From contig JALLLT010000049.1 of NCBI GenBank assembly GCA_025266875.1, forward strand, positions 124,001 through 188,000: DNA of 64,000 nt, given 5' to 3'. The stretch's first letter is position 1, and each line of letters opens with the position of its first letter. The stretch comes from Fennellomyces sp. T-0311 (taxonomy: Eukaryota; Mucoromycota; Mucoromycetes; Mucorales; Lichtheimiaceae). The notes under the pieces were generated by a model. That model was not told the origin of the DNA and did not search any database. It worked only from the letters and a program-made list of their open reading frames with translations. Shown here in pieces: positions 1 to 12,399 of the stretch. The translations under genes and the position numbers were made by a program.

Positions 1-3000
1 TTTTGTGTTCAGTTACTGAATTCGGTAAAAAGAAGCGTTGCTTGGGAAGGTCATTTGGTCTCTTGACACACACTCTCTTGTCAATTGTCATCCTCATTCT
101 TTGGTCAGGTAATTTCGGTAAATATTTTTTACTCTCGTCACCTTTACAAAGTGAGGTTAGATTCCGTTTTTGGACCTATTACGAGATCAGTTCACTAGTG
201 CCATCTCTTTCTTCTCAGCGCCGTTCAACTGGAGAAAGCCTAGAATCGCAATAATTTGTTTTTCGATGAGAAGGAAAAATAAACGGCTTTTAGAAAAAAA
301 AAGACTCAGATCTTGCCAGAAGATTGTAGCGTGGTTTTTGGGGAGCAGCAACTTGTGGAAAAACGACCACGCTGGGACATATTATGTTGTTGGACTAGCC
401 GAATATTGCCTAGTGTGTGAAACAAAAACAGATCTGCAATAGTCTGTGTAACCCCAATCCATTCATCCACTAGATGATAATCCCATCCACTCTTGTCTAT
501 TGCGAGCAACAAAAAAAGTATGTACTATAGCAAAAAAAGTCTATACATTTAATGTAATCACACACTGCCAAATCAAGCGATAAGTGTGACACAAAGAAAG
601 GTATAAATATTTCTAACGAATGTTTGTACCCCGGGCTTACACAACACACACGAGTTCAATGAAAAGAATCGGTGGAAAAGCTAGGAATACTACAGTAAAT
701 TAAACCCATGCTTTCTCAGTGGCTCATAAGAAAACCCTTTCAGCGGCTTTTATATAAATTGAAAGGTATTACAGTACATTGAGAAATACAAACCTTTTTT
801 ACCGCCACGGTGAGTATGACACAAAAAATATACCTTTCTATTTCAGAATCACGCGCAAAGCATATCACAAATGATATTACTGGTGAGACATTGATGTTGC
901 GTTTAAACATTTGAAAAATAAGTCTGATAATTATGCTGGAAAAAAGGTATCGAGTACGGGTAATAAAGTTTTCGGGACGATGCCGCTGATAGAAGCTGAC
1001 TCGAAGACAGGGGCCATCAATATAGATTATAATGACATTCCACTTATTTGATATAACTCAATTGTTGAAAGTATGGTTATGAAGGTTTCAATTCGTAACC
1101 CATTTCTGCCTGTAAAAAGTCGTGCGTTGCAATTCCTGGTTCATGATATATATTAGGATAGCCATTAACTAGTCGCCACTACCCATTATGCATGAACTAA
1201 CAGCCCAATCAATACTATCCTAAGCCTCCCATTACTGACTTTCAGTCTTTACTTGCAGCATTCACCATTCATAGCGGGCATATGATAATAGCTAAACCTC
1301 TTCAGTACATACTTACCACTGCTACGTAATAACGTTTCCTTTCAGTAGAAAACACCAACGTACTTACAAATGCTATGGTGACCAACGTAACGCCTCTGAT
1401 GCCGGTTGTGGGATACATCTATAAAAAAAAAATCCTATTTAATTGTGCTCGTATTAGAGAAATATGCCAAAAACATTAGCCATGTTACATGGTTTTTGAC
1501 AGTGTGTGTCGTTACTCCCCATTGCTTGCCCATCATAATCACATTTTACACACGCCATCAAGACTGGGTACGCCAGCAGTCCAAAACGGCATAGCCTTCA
1601 TCATGTGTATTGTGAGCTATTTTACATTGGGTTATCACGCAAATTCTAGGTTCCCTGATATCTGATCACAGAACCCAAAGAAATGGACCTGTTAGCTTGT
1701 TCAGTAATACAACAAAGTCATGTGTGGGTAAACGGATTTCCTGTAAGTATGAAGTGAGATGATTAGCGCCTAACAGCCAAGCACAGGATCAAGTCACCTG
1801 ACTATATCCATTTTTTCGTTGCTATCACTTTTTTTGTCATCAATTCTCATGGATCTGTAATGGTTTGTGATGATAGTTTCGGTAACTTTTAAGTTTGAAG
1901 CGTCCATTTGGTCCATCGACGTAATAAAAATTTATCATATTTGCCCTTTATGAATATAAAATTGGTCGGATGATCTTTATAGATGGATCGTGGTGATATC
2001 TTTTCCGAAAATCTGGAACGGTGAAATGCTGCATGAGATCTCCCATCAAGCAGTAGTACGACCGCTTATTGGCTCCCACGCTTTTGTCTGTGCCGTCATC
2101 CAAGTTTTGATCGAAAGTCATATTTTTTTGGAATACAAACTCTTTGTGCTCTCCAGACTACGTACATTCAAATTCTCCTTTGTACTTGTTGCACGATAAC
2201 TGGTGGTTCACATCTTATTATTGAAAAGTGACTACAGTTCATGGTTTAACAGCATACGTGCGCATGTGGGTCCAGTAAGCTGAAAAGATCTGATAAGACA
2301 TTTATGGTAATTCCGCTTTCCAGCTTCAAATGTTTTACAGCTGGGGAAGCTACTGGCTTATGTTGTTTTTAACCCTGTACATACCATGGGAGCAGCTTTG
2401 CTATGATATTGATACCGCTATACTAATATGGAAATGATAAATCATAATGCAGTAGCAGGATGATTATACATTTGATCCTAGCGATTATAGTGCCCGAGAT
2501 GGTTTGTTCATACAAGACGTTCTCTGTGCCATTGTTTTTATAGGATAGCTTCTTTTATAACGTACGAGTGCAACTACACTCCATCTAACGGTTATTCACG
2601 ATGATCTAGCTACTGTCAATTAGTAAATGCGGTCTTACTGGTGCGTTTTTTTTGGCAATACTAAAAATACATACCGTACGTACTTTGTCTCGTAGAAAAT
2701 GTTCTACAGAGTACATATAAAATCAAATCTTTCTAAAAGTGATGCGAAACCAGAGGGGCTCGACCGTACAAACATAATTTTTACACACGATTAAGCATTA
2801 TGTAATTTGATTGAAACGCAAAAGTGTTAGCATGAATTGCTTTGGAAATGCATGGCAGGCAATAGGTAACGACCCTCAGAGGAATGCGGCATGATTAGTC
2901 ACTGCTGGGTGATAATGCAAAATCAGTTTTTTGACAGCAACGACATGACGATACTTTATGTTTACTTTCTTTACATCTCCAAATCGTACAGATATAGTAA

Positions 3001-4105
3001 AGATAGAGAATAAGGCTTTGTTTATTAACGAGAAGACAAAATGGTGCTAGATTAAGACATGGCGGGACTCGTACTTGCTTGGCACTGCGGAATCTGATAT
3101 CGCGGACGTACTTCGCACAAGGATTTGTATGGTTAATAGCAACGGTCCCGGTGGACCTGGTGCCAGCATCAATTGGCGTTGTGCGATGATCAGCCTCAAG
3201 ACACCATAAGCGAGCTTGAGATTCAATCAACCGCTATAAGTACGAAAGCGCGGCGCACTGGATTGTGATACAGCTTCAATTGGTCCTGAAAAAGAGCGTC
3301 CATCCATGGCGAAGCTGAATGTAAGCAACACAAGGTAGGCTATGTGCTATATGGTTACTGCTCTCGATTGCTTTCCTATATGCCAACGTAACGTTGCCAG
3401 GTAAGCGACCCATTTACTTTGCCATTACATAGACAGGAGCGACATGGTAAACATACGCTGGCATAATAATAATAAAGTAGTTTGAATTCACTCATAAGTT
3501 TTCGGCTTACTGTTTGTCCAACTTTAAAGAGACCGATGTTTCAAAGCTTGATATGACCAGCATTATCTTCACCGATCTCAACATAATGAAACAAAACCAA
3601 GAGAGCGCCGGTTTCAGCGCCTGGTTCTAAGAGCTAAAGTACCTGCCTGCCTGCCTGCCTTTAGCACACGCTCTTGACGCTTGAAGGAAAGAACCAGTAT
3701 TAAATATCTACCTCGTGAACATACAACGGCATCAAGCCATCGGCTGGTGGTACAAGTGTTACCAGGTAGTCCATGTAATAGGTAGGTGCGATATATCCGC
3801 AATACTTTGAGCTTTCACGGGGCCATGGAGTGATGAAGCCGATTTACGTGTCTTGATCGTACATGAAGACAAAAGCATGATATAGCTTAGGAAAATGAGT
3901 ATTTTCAATTCAGCGTGTAAAGTACAGCAACGGGAAATACTTATACATACACATGGCTACAATAGCCGCGCACCCAAAGCAGATCTCAAGGGTGCAACTT
4001 CCTTTGTAATTTGCCAAAACTACAGTGATTGGAAAATGACATTTACTTTATTAGGCACGATGCGATTATATCTACCCTACATGCAACGGAATATTATCCA
4101 CACCG
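1..4105. other. AT-rich gene-poor stretch
   Basis: I find no coding region with recognisable protein motifs or a believable exon chain here. The open frames are short, have no splice-site context and look like chance. The only simple pattern is a short CCTG repeat near 3642. The stretch could hold strongly decayed mobile DNA, but nothing is intact enough to name. Confidence 0.5.
3642..3661. repeat. (CCTG)n microsatellite
   Basis: About five tandem copies of CCTG in otherwise unremarkable intergenic DNA. No gene is adjacent, so no function is suggested. Confidence 0.85.
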
Positions 4106-4668
4106 TCACTTTTTTTTGAACTTCAACGTGAGAAGTCCATCGATGTATGTGGCTTTGAGGACTGTATCAATACTGACGCAATATGGAGCCTTCACCGTCC
4201 GTTCTTGTCCGCGCTTGATACGTTCATTTTGAATGTGCTGTCCATTCGCAAAAGAGGAAGCCTTTTCCTCAACTTTGATCGGTCTAGCCATTTTGTTGCG
4301 TTGGATGACGATGCTCTCGAGTGTGTACTCTGGTAGTTCAAAGGAAAACAGCACACCCGTTTCTGTCTCCACAATATTCACTAGAATGTCCTTTTTTTCA
4401 TGCGATAGCTTGTCGGGTTCGCGAAGAAATTGACTGGTTGTAGATTAGCATTATGATTTTCCAAAATGTCGACGAAAGATTCGAAATGCTCTTCTATTTC
4501 CGGTGTACTTTTTTTTGTATATACGCGGCAACTTCCTGTGGCATCTCGAACCAATCTGAAATGGTATTCATTCGGATTGACGACCTGTGTCCATCGTCCA
4601 GTGACAGCCTGAAAATCTTGCGACATATTTCTTACAACATGATAGAGGAGCGGATGGTGTAGTGCCAC
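4106..4668 (-). pseudogene. Hsp20/alpha-crystallin-like protein, frameshifted at an A-run
   Basis: The C-terminal half reads as an Hsp20 (small heat-shock protein) domain. It has a VNIVETETGVLFSFELPEY segment matching the start of the fold and ends with KATYIDGLLTLKFKKK, the usual last beta-strands. The upstream half (charged, contains NEYHFRLVRDATGSCRVY) is in a different frame. The two frames meet at a run of seven A (minus strand, near 4390-4400): shifting one base there gives a continuous protein of about 185 residues. Small heat-shock proteins are cytosolic holdases. The first in-frame ATG is near 4626, but the open frame extends upstream to a possible acceptor, so an earlier exon is possible. 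The break may be a real lesion or a homopolymer miscall. Confidence 0.55.
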
Positions 4669-4924
4669 ATAGGGATGAATAGTTGTGAGCTGCTAATCGG
4701 ATTTAACACGAACCCTGAGCGATATGATCATCATGCAGTATCTATATACCGTATTGATAGACGGAGCATGCGATAACTCGTATGGCGTATGGTTGGATAA
4801 AGGATATTAGGCTTACGTATAGCTATAGATGAATTCGTAGACTGTAGATCATAGACGCCTTGGCTATTACTCTCTAATATCTGACGTATATATAAAGCAT
4901 GATTCCTGGATACAGGAGTCCTCA

Positions 4925-5640
4925 TTGTTTATACTCTTCATAACTGGCTCCCCTTCCAGGTAATCTTGTACACTGTCAGATCCAAATCGTACCAGACTAT
5001 AAGTACCCTTTGAGGTCTGCACTGTTACATGGTCAAGCTAAAAGATGTGTGGCCAGCTTCAAAGTGCAAATCCCTACCCTCAATTCCCTTTGTTGACGTA
5101 ACGACTAGTTCGTTTCCGGCCCAAAGCACAGTTACCGCGTCAAAAAAAACTGGATCAACTTGAATACAGTCACTTCTGCTCAATCGCGTCGAGTGTTCGC
5201 ATACAAACAGCTGCATTTTTCTCCAAAGCTTCATTGAAGGCCTTTGGATTTGCCATCATTGACTTGTCCTCACCTACCAGTATGCTGCTGTCGTTTGGTA
5301 CGCTTGGAAACTACAAGATCTGACTTGTGCTTTACGATGTCTCCGTTGGCAAGGCGGAGCCCTCAATTAACTTGTGGTTGCAACTGCGAGCCATAAGTAA
5401 ATAGTAGTTAACAATCCGTTTGTAAGTGTGTATCGCACATAAATGGAGCCAACGATGAGGATGTTGAACGTACCGCCTACAGTTGTATTCTGCGTAATCC
5501 AGATATACCGAATCGAATATAGAACCGTACACATTGATCCTCTACCAATCTTCGTTTTGAGTAATGAGGAGCTTGTGCGAACGCCACAAACAGATCGTGA
5601 CAACAAAAAAATATTAGTACATAGCTCACCGAGATGCAGG
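4925..5640 (-). pseudogene. Decayed PD-(D/E)XK-nuclease-like gene, relative of the 18-20 kb gene
   Basis: Read on the minus strand, fragments in different frames line up with the intact gene at 17958-20017. A segment with NVYGSIFDSVYLDYAEYN matches its FVYTPLFDHAFLQMQEFD. An LVGEDKS stretch matches its VAGEDKP (the E-x-K of the putative nuclease core). A VLWAGNELVVTSTKGIEGRD stretch matches its MWHGRTLVIEGTKEINGK. The pieces are separated by an in-frame stop just before the first segment and a frame change after the DAIEQK codons, so no complete protein can be made. The homology is my alignment by eye. The limits are approximate. Confidence 0.5.
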
Positions 5641-5670
5641 TGAAGACGGATCGGACCATCCTGTCTCCGG

Positions 5671-6861
5671 AATGCCCACACTTCAGCGCAAGATACAGCG
5701 AAAGTTCGGGTTCATGATGGCGGATGACTAGAGAGCGTGGACTTTGGTGTACTCGCCGTACATACTGAAAACCGTATTGGCGTGCGACCATTATGCACAT
5801 TGGCTCCTTTTCGTCGATGCCTGCCGCTTGCTAGTGAAATCCCGGATTGCCATTGCCGAAATCAGCGAAGCACACGACAAGCTGACTGAATTCGTAAGCA
5901 ATTGCGCGAGGTACTATGGCGACGATGCCGTAACTCAATATGCACCTTCATCTCCATCTCTGGGATATCTTGCAGCTGTATGGACCAATCTCCGGATACT
6001 AGGCTTTTCAGTTTTGAAAGATACAATGGCTTCATGAAAGATGCCGAAACGAACCAGAAGGATTGCTTTGAGGTTACCTTCATGAAGCGCTTCCTCGAGA
6101 AGACAGGTGCCGCCGACTTCGTTCCACGTCAAGCTGGCCGTTTCGCGGACTATGCCGATCAACTCGAAACGCTATTACGTATTGCTGGCCAACCCACTCG
6201 TCGAGTTCAACAGCTTGGTCCCAATACTTTTGACTATGAGGCATTCCTTGACCACTCGTTGAATCCCATGCTAACGGCGAACATCACTAGAGCCGAGCCC
6301 GCGCCGCCATCTCTTACGATCTCCATAAGCGATGGTGTTGTTGCGAAGCTCAGTGAAGAGCACCACACTCTCTTGCTCCGGTACTACGGTGATACATACG
6401 GCATAGATGTTTTGGCACCTTGGGGCAATATTGCAGGCCACGCATATGCTACCAAAAACGCTGAGAAGTATCGAACGATCGAGATCTTTGGGCAGACATA
6501 CCGATCAGCAGCAGCGTCGTCGCGTGGCTCACACATCCAAGTAATCTACTTGCGGCGAGGGCTACGTCGTACATACCCAGGGCGAGTAATGTACTTTTTC
6601 AAGCACATTGTCGTCATCAACCGTAGACCCATTGTTCACTATCTTGCGTTCATTTGTTGGTACAGTTGAAAGGAAGAGTAACGCTTTGTGCCAGCGACCC
6701 TTGAGGAGTGGCGGTGGCAATACACGGAAGATGATGAAACGTGCATAATTCCTGTCCACCGAATCCATTCCCAGGTGGCGGTGGTTCCACATGGTGCACA
6801 AGCAGATCCTGCCACGACTTCGATGGTCGTAATTCCGTTGCCGAAACGAATAACGATTTGA
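5671..6861 (+). pseudogene. Decayed Plavaka/CACTA-like transposase, C-terminal half
   Basis: The order of motifs is that of large fungal DDE transposases of the Plavaka/CACTA-like group. First comes a W-x-L-V-Y-S-P-Y block with LLFVDACRLL. Next are NMHLHLHLWDILQLYGPI and RLFSFERYNGFMKD (the usual NMHLHLHL...YGP...FSFERYNG signature), then FMKRFLEK. The tail has HYLAFICWYS and CIIPVHRI. It is dead: a TAG sits where the family normally has Gln before WRAW (near 5731), frame changes occur before NMHLHL and before RLFSFERYNG, and TGA and TAA codons follow WYS (6668-6682). The N-terminal part is absent. It converges on the coiled-coil gene, whose stop lies only 57 bp beyond this one. Confidence 0.75.
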
Positions 6862-6918
6862 AAAATAAAGTTGCTTTGGCACGAAAAACTGGCGTTTAAA
6901 GGAGGTGAGAGTTTTTTT

Positions 6919-7835
6919 TTAATTTTTAACCCAAGGCAGAGTCTCCAGCATAGCCGAGTCCAAAGCGCAGTCGTCATCAGCTTCATGCTTGATAACGAGC
7001 GGCTTCTTCCTTTGGCTGCCACGGCCACTTCCTGCACTGGGTTCTTCTTGTGCGACACTAGTGCTGCTGCTGCTTTCGGCCCCTTCCTGGCCACTCTCTT
7101 CTTCCGAAGTATGCCCCGACTCCAACGCCGTCCTGTGGTCAGCATCGGCTGCCTCAACTTTCTACACATCACGATATATGTTATCAGCATATTACTTTGC
7201 ACTCGGTTGAAAGTGATGCAAACCACGGTCACGCTTGCTCTGCGTCTGTTACACTGCAAGTCTTCCTCGTTCGCAGCGAGAGACAGGCGGTAAGCTCGCT
7301 TCAACGTGTTGAAGTACACGAGCAACGCATCCTTGACGTATCTGGGATCATCCACATGGCCGTCCGTTTGCTCGCGTACATAGGTGACCACATCCTCTTT
7401 GATCACCTTGTTGACTCCGCGGCGAAAGTCGAAATCAAAGTTGAACCTCAACGGTTCTTCCGCGCGGGCGGCCAACTGTTTCACCCTTGTATGGATATGT
7501 TTCTAACATGCTTTATAAATATGTGATAACTAAGTTTTCTTTCATTGTTCTCTTACGCGAATGCCCGAAGCCTCGTCTTTGGTGTATCTGCGAGGTGCAG
7601 ATACAGCGACTGCTGCTTCAGCGGCTGCAGGCTCACCGGTTACTGGGTTGATGCCAAGAGCTCTGCTCAACTCACGGACGCGATTCTCGATTACATCCAT
7701 CCTTGCACTTAGCTCGCGGTTTTCCTCCGCAAGGCGTTGTATTTGCGAGTCCAGATCGGCAAGAGTCTGAAACATCGGGCTCTCATACTTCAACTCGGAG
7801 ATGTTGTTGTTGTTGTTGTCGTTGTTGCTGGACAT
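6919..7835 (-). CDS. Coiled-coil protein of unknown function, three exons
   Basis: Exon 1 (7835-7557) begins ATG with an Asn-rich tip and then a leucine-zipper-like coiled coil (about residues 20-60, FQTLADLDSQIQRLAEENRE). Exon 2 (7475 to about 7239) carries a conserved-looking helical block, RFNFDFDFRRGVNKVIKEDV, and ends in a basic NRRR run. Exon 3 (7161-6919) is acidic and Ser-rich with a KRKK-like basic patch. Splicing at 7556/7476 keeps the frame. The second donor is either GC (GCAAGC, giving RRR-KVE, 252 residues) or a weak GTGACC six bases later. I do not recognise a named family. A DNA- or chromatin-associated role is possible from the zipper plus basic run, but this is inference. Its closeness to a transposase relic leaves open that it belonged to that element. 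Confidence 0.6.
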
Positions 7836-7995
7836 CTAACCTACAAGTAAGTATAGCGATTTTCCATAGTTATGCTAAAATTACGATATTATAAGGTCAG
7901 AATGGAAAGGGACTGAGGAACCGGAACTATCGAGTTCTCTTACTTTGAATCGGCCGGACACTAAAAAAGTTTACGGTGACCGCTACTTCAATGAG

Positions 7996-8003
7996 TATAA
8001 AAA
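7996..8003 (+). promoter_or_regulatory. TATA-like box of the 8279 gene
   Basis: TATAAAAA lies about 275 bp before the ATG at 8279, followed by a pyrimidine-rich leader. The region 7836-8278 is the shared upstream region of two divergent genes. Confidence 0.35.
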
Positions 8004-8278
8004 TCTACCGCTCAATGCACAGCTCCATTTTCATCACTTTCGCTTTTCTTTACCATTACTACATCGACTATACTATAAGTTTGTTTTTTCTTCACACGGC
8101 CTTATATAATCATTCATTCTCTCATCAACGCAGCATCACCAGCACTACTTGACAACTGTCGGTTCTCCTTTTCACACAACATTATTAACGGCCAAAGTAT
8201 AAGACTATCCGTTCGGTAAGCTTACATTCAGCCCCATTGTCACGCGTGCTTTTGTTACATAATAGCATTCGCTTTGCT

Positions 8279-9191
8279 ATGGCCGGTACTTCACTTCACA
8301 GACGCAAGCTACAGAGGTACGTAACTCGCGAAATCCAATTGCCACCAAGCTCATGAGACTTGGCGACATGGATGCTACACTCGTATTATCCCAAGAATCG
8401 TAAGGTAGATTTTTAGATTAATACTACTATATGCATTTTCTACTAACTTCGTCAGTCCCAGTCAACATTTTTGGCAGTCTATACTTTCTGCCTCAGTTGC
8501 TTTGTATTACTGCTGGTGCCCCTATTTACTGATATATAGAAACTATGCCATACTATATTCGATTCTGATAATAAAATACTATCCAATTTTAATCATAATC
8601 GCTGCCATCTATTCTTGCTGTTACGTTGGCAAAATGATAGTCTAAACGATGCCAATCCATCTGCTTCGGGGTGCTCCCTCCGATATCGATAATCAGTGTT
8701 TCACAATCTTCATCTATTTATGTTTTCAAAGAACCTTTCATTCCGATCTTCACGAAACGTTTCGTAACACAGGATTAAGGTTCTGCACATCATATTTATG
8801 CCCATTTCAGCAAAAATACACATCCTTCGATTGGCCACCCACTAAAATAGTCCATTACTTTTTTTCGTAGGATTATCTTCGCTCCGCCCAGTGCAGCCTG
8901 ATCAGTTTTCCCAGTAATAAGCCATTTTCCGATGAGCTGCTTAAGATGTGCAGCACTGTGGTTGCTTCAGCGATCAATGCCGCACATGAAAAAGCCACCA
9001 AAAAGCTCACCATGTCCAACCAAAACCATATAAATCCGTTATCCTCAACTCGCATTCCTTGTAGCAAAACAATACCAGCTAGCTTGTATTTCAATTGTGA
9101 ATGTAAAGAGCAAGACGAGCTACATCTTTGTGGAGAAAATTGGCTTAGACTTATCATGCGGAAGGAAGCGATGCTCTTGAACCTCGCCTAA
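8279..9191 (+). CDS. Hypothetical protein, exon structure partly resolved
   Basis: Exons 1-3 are supported by good splice signals: 8279-8316, 8358-8399 and from 8456. The second intron contains a perfect TACTAAC branch site just before its CAG. They encode MAGTSLHRRKLQRLGDMDAT and on through LVLSQESPSQHFWQS. The last exon (8871-9191, phase 0) encodes a helical Lys-rich block (DELLKMCSTVVASAINAAHE) and a C-terminal region with CECKEQDELHLCGENW. The middle (about 8500-8870) has several possible introns and I could not settle one path; an exon from about 8646 to 8774 with LPPISIISVS is one option. No family is recognised. It is transcribed away from the coiled-coil gene and toward the kinase. 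Confidence 0.45.
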
Positions 9192-9272
9192 TGATATGTA
9201 AAGTGGTCTAACAGCAGAATGTTTATCTGATAAAGAAAATGGATGAGGTAGGCGGTAAATGAGGGCAATATA

Positions 9273-11624
9273 TTAATTCGAATTATTCGACCCTGACGCT
9301 GAAACCGGAAAGTTCTTATACAACTCTTCAATGCTTGGAAACTTGCTTTCAAAATCGGCAACGTCCATTGTGGTGCTGCGCGTCGGCTTCAGAGGAGGTG
9401 CGGACGAAGATTCCGGCTTGTTCTGTGCAATCCGGAAACGTGCTGGTTTTGGTGGAGGCGTGGGCTTGGTCGATCGGGAGGGTTTGGGTGGTGCGGAAAG
9501 ATCGCTAGCCGGCGACGATCCTTCAACGCTCATCTTTAAAGCATTCAAGCGGGCTTCGATATCGGACGAGACATTGTTGCGCAAGGTAGGAGTTTCTTCG
9601 GGCGTGATCTGCGTTTTCGATTCTGGCGTGCCTCCGCTCAATTGGTTGGATTGGGGTGAAGGACGTAACCGTTGGGAAGATGGTTGCGGTGAGATTCCAT
9701 TCGATTCTGTTGTGGAAGCCTTGTGCAGAGATGCCAATCCACCCCCGCTGAACTGGTTGGATGAAAAGTCGGCGAGTTTCGATGAAAATGGCTTGCCGCT
9801 TGACTGGTTAGATAACGGTCTACTCTCAGGTGAGGATGCTGACGATGACGATGCAATGACTTCGGATCGAGGCCGTGTTGGCTGGAAATCAGACTCAAAT
9901 GTCATGCTATTTCGTACTTTTTTCTCGTCTTCCGCAACAGCGCGTAGATTCTGCTCGTTCAGCGCAAAGGCATCGTCCAGATCAGACGATGATGGTGTGG
10001 CTGCAGTTGTGGTATTGCTGATATGAGCTGGATCGAACGGATCAAACGTCTTTTCCGTCAGTGAATCGGTTTTGGCGTGTCGGACAGGACGACCACGTCG
10101 CATAGGAACAATCTCAGGCATCTGTTGCGGTGGTGTCGGAAGTCTCTCGAAAATGGCGGTTGGACTTTCGTGTTGCGATCTCGCTTTGGGCGCAGGCTGT
10201 GCTTGCGGTGGCTGTTCGGAATAAATCTATACGCACGTTTGTTAGCACTGCAAGGCCATCGTTTACGTAGTCATTACTGTACATTTCGTATAGGGCATTC
10301 GACCCCGCGCAGCTGGCAGACAGCTTTCAGCACTTGATATATGTTCGGGCGTTGGTTCTGATTCTCCTGAAGCATCGACACAATAAGGCGTCTCAGACCT
10401 TCCGAAAAGTGAGGGTGGGTGGGGATCGAGTATCGTGCGTTCAGTATGGCAAGCTGGCCCTGCTCCTCGAACGGGGTGGTATAGTAGCATAATTTGTACA
10501 AAAGGACACCCATAGCCTATCCAAGAGCGTCAGTAACCAGGTGCACCGTGCTTAACTTGCTGCACCAACCCAGATATCGCCCTTTTCATTGATTGGCTTT
10601 CGCTGGTATATGTCGATCATTTCCGGTGCACGATACTGCAGCGTCGTATGCCGCTGGATATCATCCTCAATTTTTTGGATCTCCTGCAGGTTGGTCGGAA
10701 CGTAGCTGCCTTTCGATAATGCAGCTGATCCAAAGTCGCAGAGTTTGTAGTGGTCTTGTGATAGGATCAGGATGTTTTCCACCTACATGCAGTTCAGCTC
10801 AACTGCTGCATAAATGTCACGGATGTCGTTACCTTCAGATCCCTGTGCAGCACCGGGGGATTGCAATAGTGCATATATGCCAGCGCCTGTTACAGCGTTT
10901 CATCTCGTTAGTGGTCGTTGCCATCATCTTGAGACATAGTGTGACATGTACCTCGCAAACGTCGCTGAATATCTTTAGCACTTCTGGTTCAGTCAAACGC
11001 TGTTGCAGACGACGATTCATCAGATCAATCACACCACCGCCTATTTGAACCTGTCAGCCTTGTCTGCAGCCGATATTCTGTTGGCAAAGCACCTACCTGG
11101 GCAGTACTCTATCAGGATCAGCGCCTCGAAGCCACCCGACGGAAGCGGATCAATCCGCGAGGCATAATAGCGTGTAATATTCTTGTGGTCTCCCAGCCTC
11201 CTCTATCCACAAAAACGTGAGACACCAGCATGATCATGCCTGCTTTCCCCGTACCATGAAAGCAATTTCCTTTTCGACTGTCCTGAGCCTTTCGTTGTCT
11301 GGTACCGCCACCCGCTTCAGGACGACATAACCGGATTTGCCCTCGATCCGTGCCAGGTAGACATGCGCAAATCCGCCTAATTGAAACAACGTCAATTGAG
11401 TCTCTACAATCCCACCCTATTCTGGCGCAATCACCTTCGGCGATAAAGTTGTGCACAATGACTTTGTATTTTTGTACTTGGACACAGGTTCCGTTTGCCA
11501 TGGCACCAGGTGGCGGCTGAGCGGTGTTGTTGAAATCAATGCCAACCGGTACCGGAGGCAATGTCTGTCCAACCGATTGCTGCTCTGGTATGCGAGGATG
11601 TCGTACTGCTGACTGGGAGTGCAT
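9273..11624 (-). CDS. Ark/Prk/AAK1-family serine/threonine kinase
   Basis: Eight exons (11624-11435, 11376-11255, 11202-11097, 11040-10952, 10886-10833, 10782-10570, 10516-10283, 10226-9273) join without frame errors to 653 residues. The kinase domain spans about residues 55-330: Gly-rich loop EGGFAHVYLA, the ATP-binding Lys in YVVLKRVAV, catalytic HRDLK (about 183-187), CDFG, and YRAPEM in place of APE. The long loop before YRAPEM and the alignment with NAK kinases (Ark1/Prk1 of yeast, AAK1/BIKE of animals) point to control of endocytosis and cortical actin. The tail is long and disordered. It has FDPFDPAH (DPF-type adaptor-binding motifs) and proline-rich PPPKPARF-type SH3 ligands, as expected for the family. 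The start ATG at 11624 precedes a Gln/Pro-rich leader. Confidence 0.88.
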
Positions 11625-12399
11625 TCCGGGAAAAAAGAGTATAGAGATGACGGGCTCGAACCTTTCGGAAAAGCGTAGCTATGCGGAATCTGAATGCTGC
11701 TGTCTTTGTGTTCCTGGCTACTTTCTGCAAGAGAATGTGTCGAATGGAGGTGGCAAGACCGTCACTGTGCTCACTGGATGCAGGATGTGCAGGCGACTTT
11801 TATCTAGTATGCTTTGCTACCCCATTTCTATTCTCCAGTATCGGAGGATACGCCATCTATGGGAACGGATACGGATAATAGGCACGTCAAGTTTTATACA
11901 ATTTTAATGCCGATCTACTGTTTGTTTACTGGTGTGCACTTTCTCTAACTATAAAGTAGAATAACACAATGCCATGAACAACCTGAAAATTCCTTTGATT
12001 CCGTCGCGGAACGGCTAATCAAATTTGCGATACCGCTATCAACTTATCCGTGGGGTTTTCATACATTTGTATGCACCAAGGGATCCATGTGCAGGACACT
12101 TATAATTTAGCACGGCCGACAACGATGTAGTGTTGACCAAATGTGTGGAGACCATTGAGGCTTGCCGATTGTTCCATATCAGTTTCTTTTCTGTGATCAC
12201 CGACCAAGAAGCACGTATCTATAGAAACTGAATAACTTCTATTTGATCTTTTCAGATCGAGGTACGTGGTAAAGATACGTTGAGTATGCGATTTGTTCTT
12301 TATATAAACTGCTATCCATTTGTGTATGTAAAATACGTTTGCAGTTTACAGTCAGTGTCCATACTGGGGCGGCTCGGAAGTATGCTTCGTTCATAATAA
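11625..12399. other. Upstream region of the kinase gene, no gene seen
   Basis: Nothing coding is recognisable. The first few hundred bases are presumably the kinase promoter. The open frames on both strands lack splice context and motifs. Confidence 0.5.

Noticed and set aside
2895..3230. 111-codon minus-strand frame, and a plus-strand frame with many Gly/Pro
   Set aside because: No recognised motif, no splice context and no repeat ends; treated as chance in an AT-rich gap.
9331..10026. 231-codon plus-strand frame
   Set aside because: It is antisense to the last exon of the kinase gene, whose tail has family motifs and correct splice sites; the plus frame has none.
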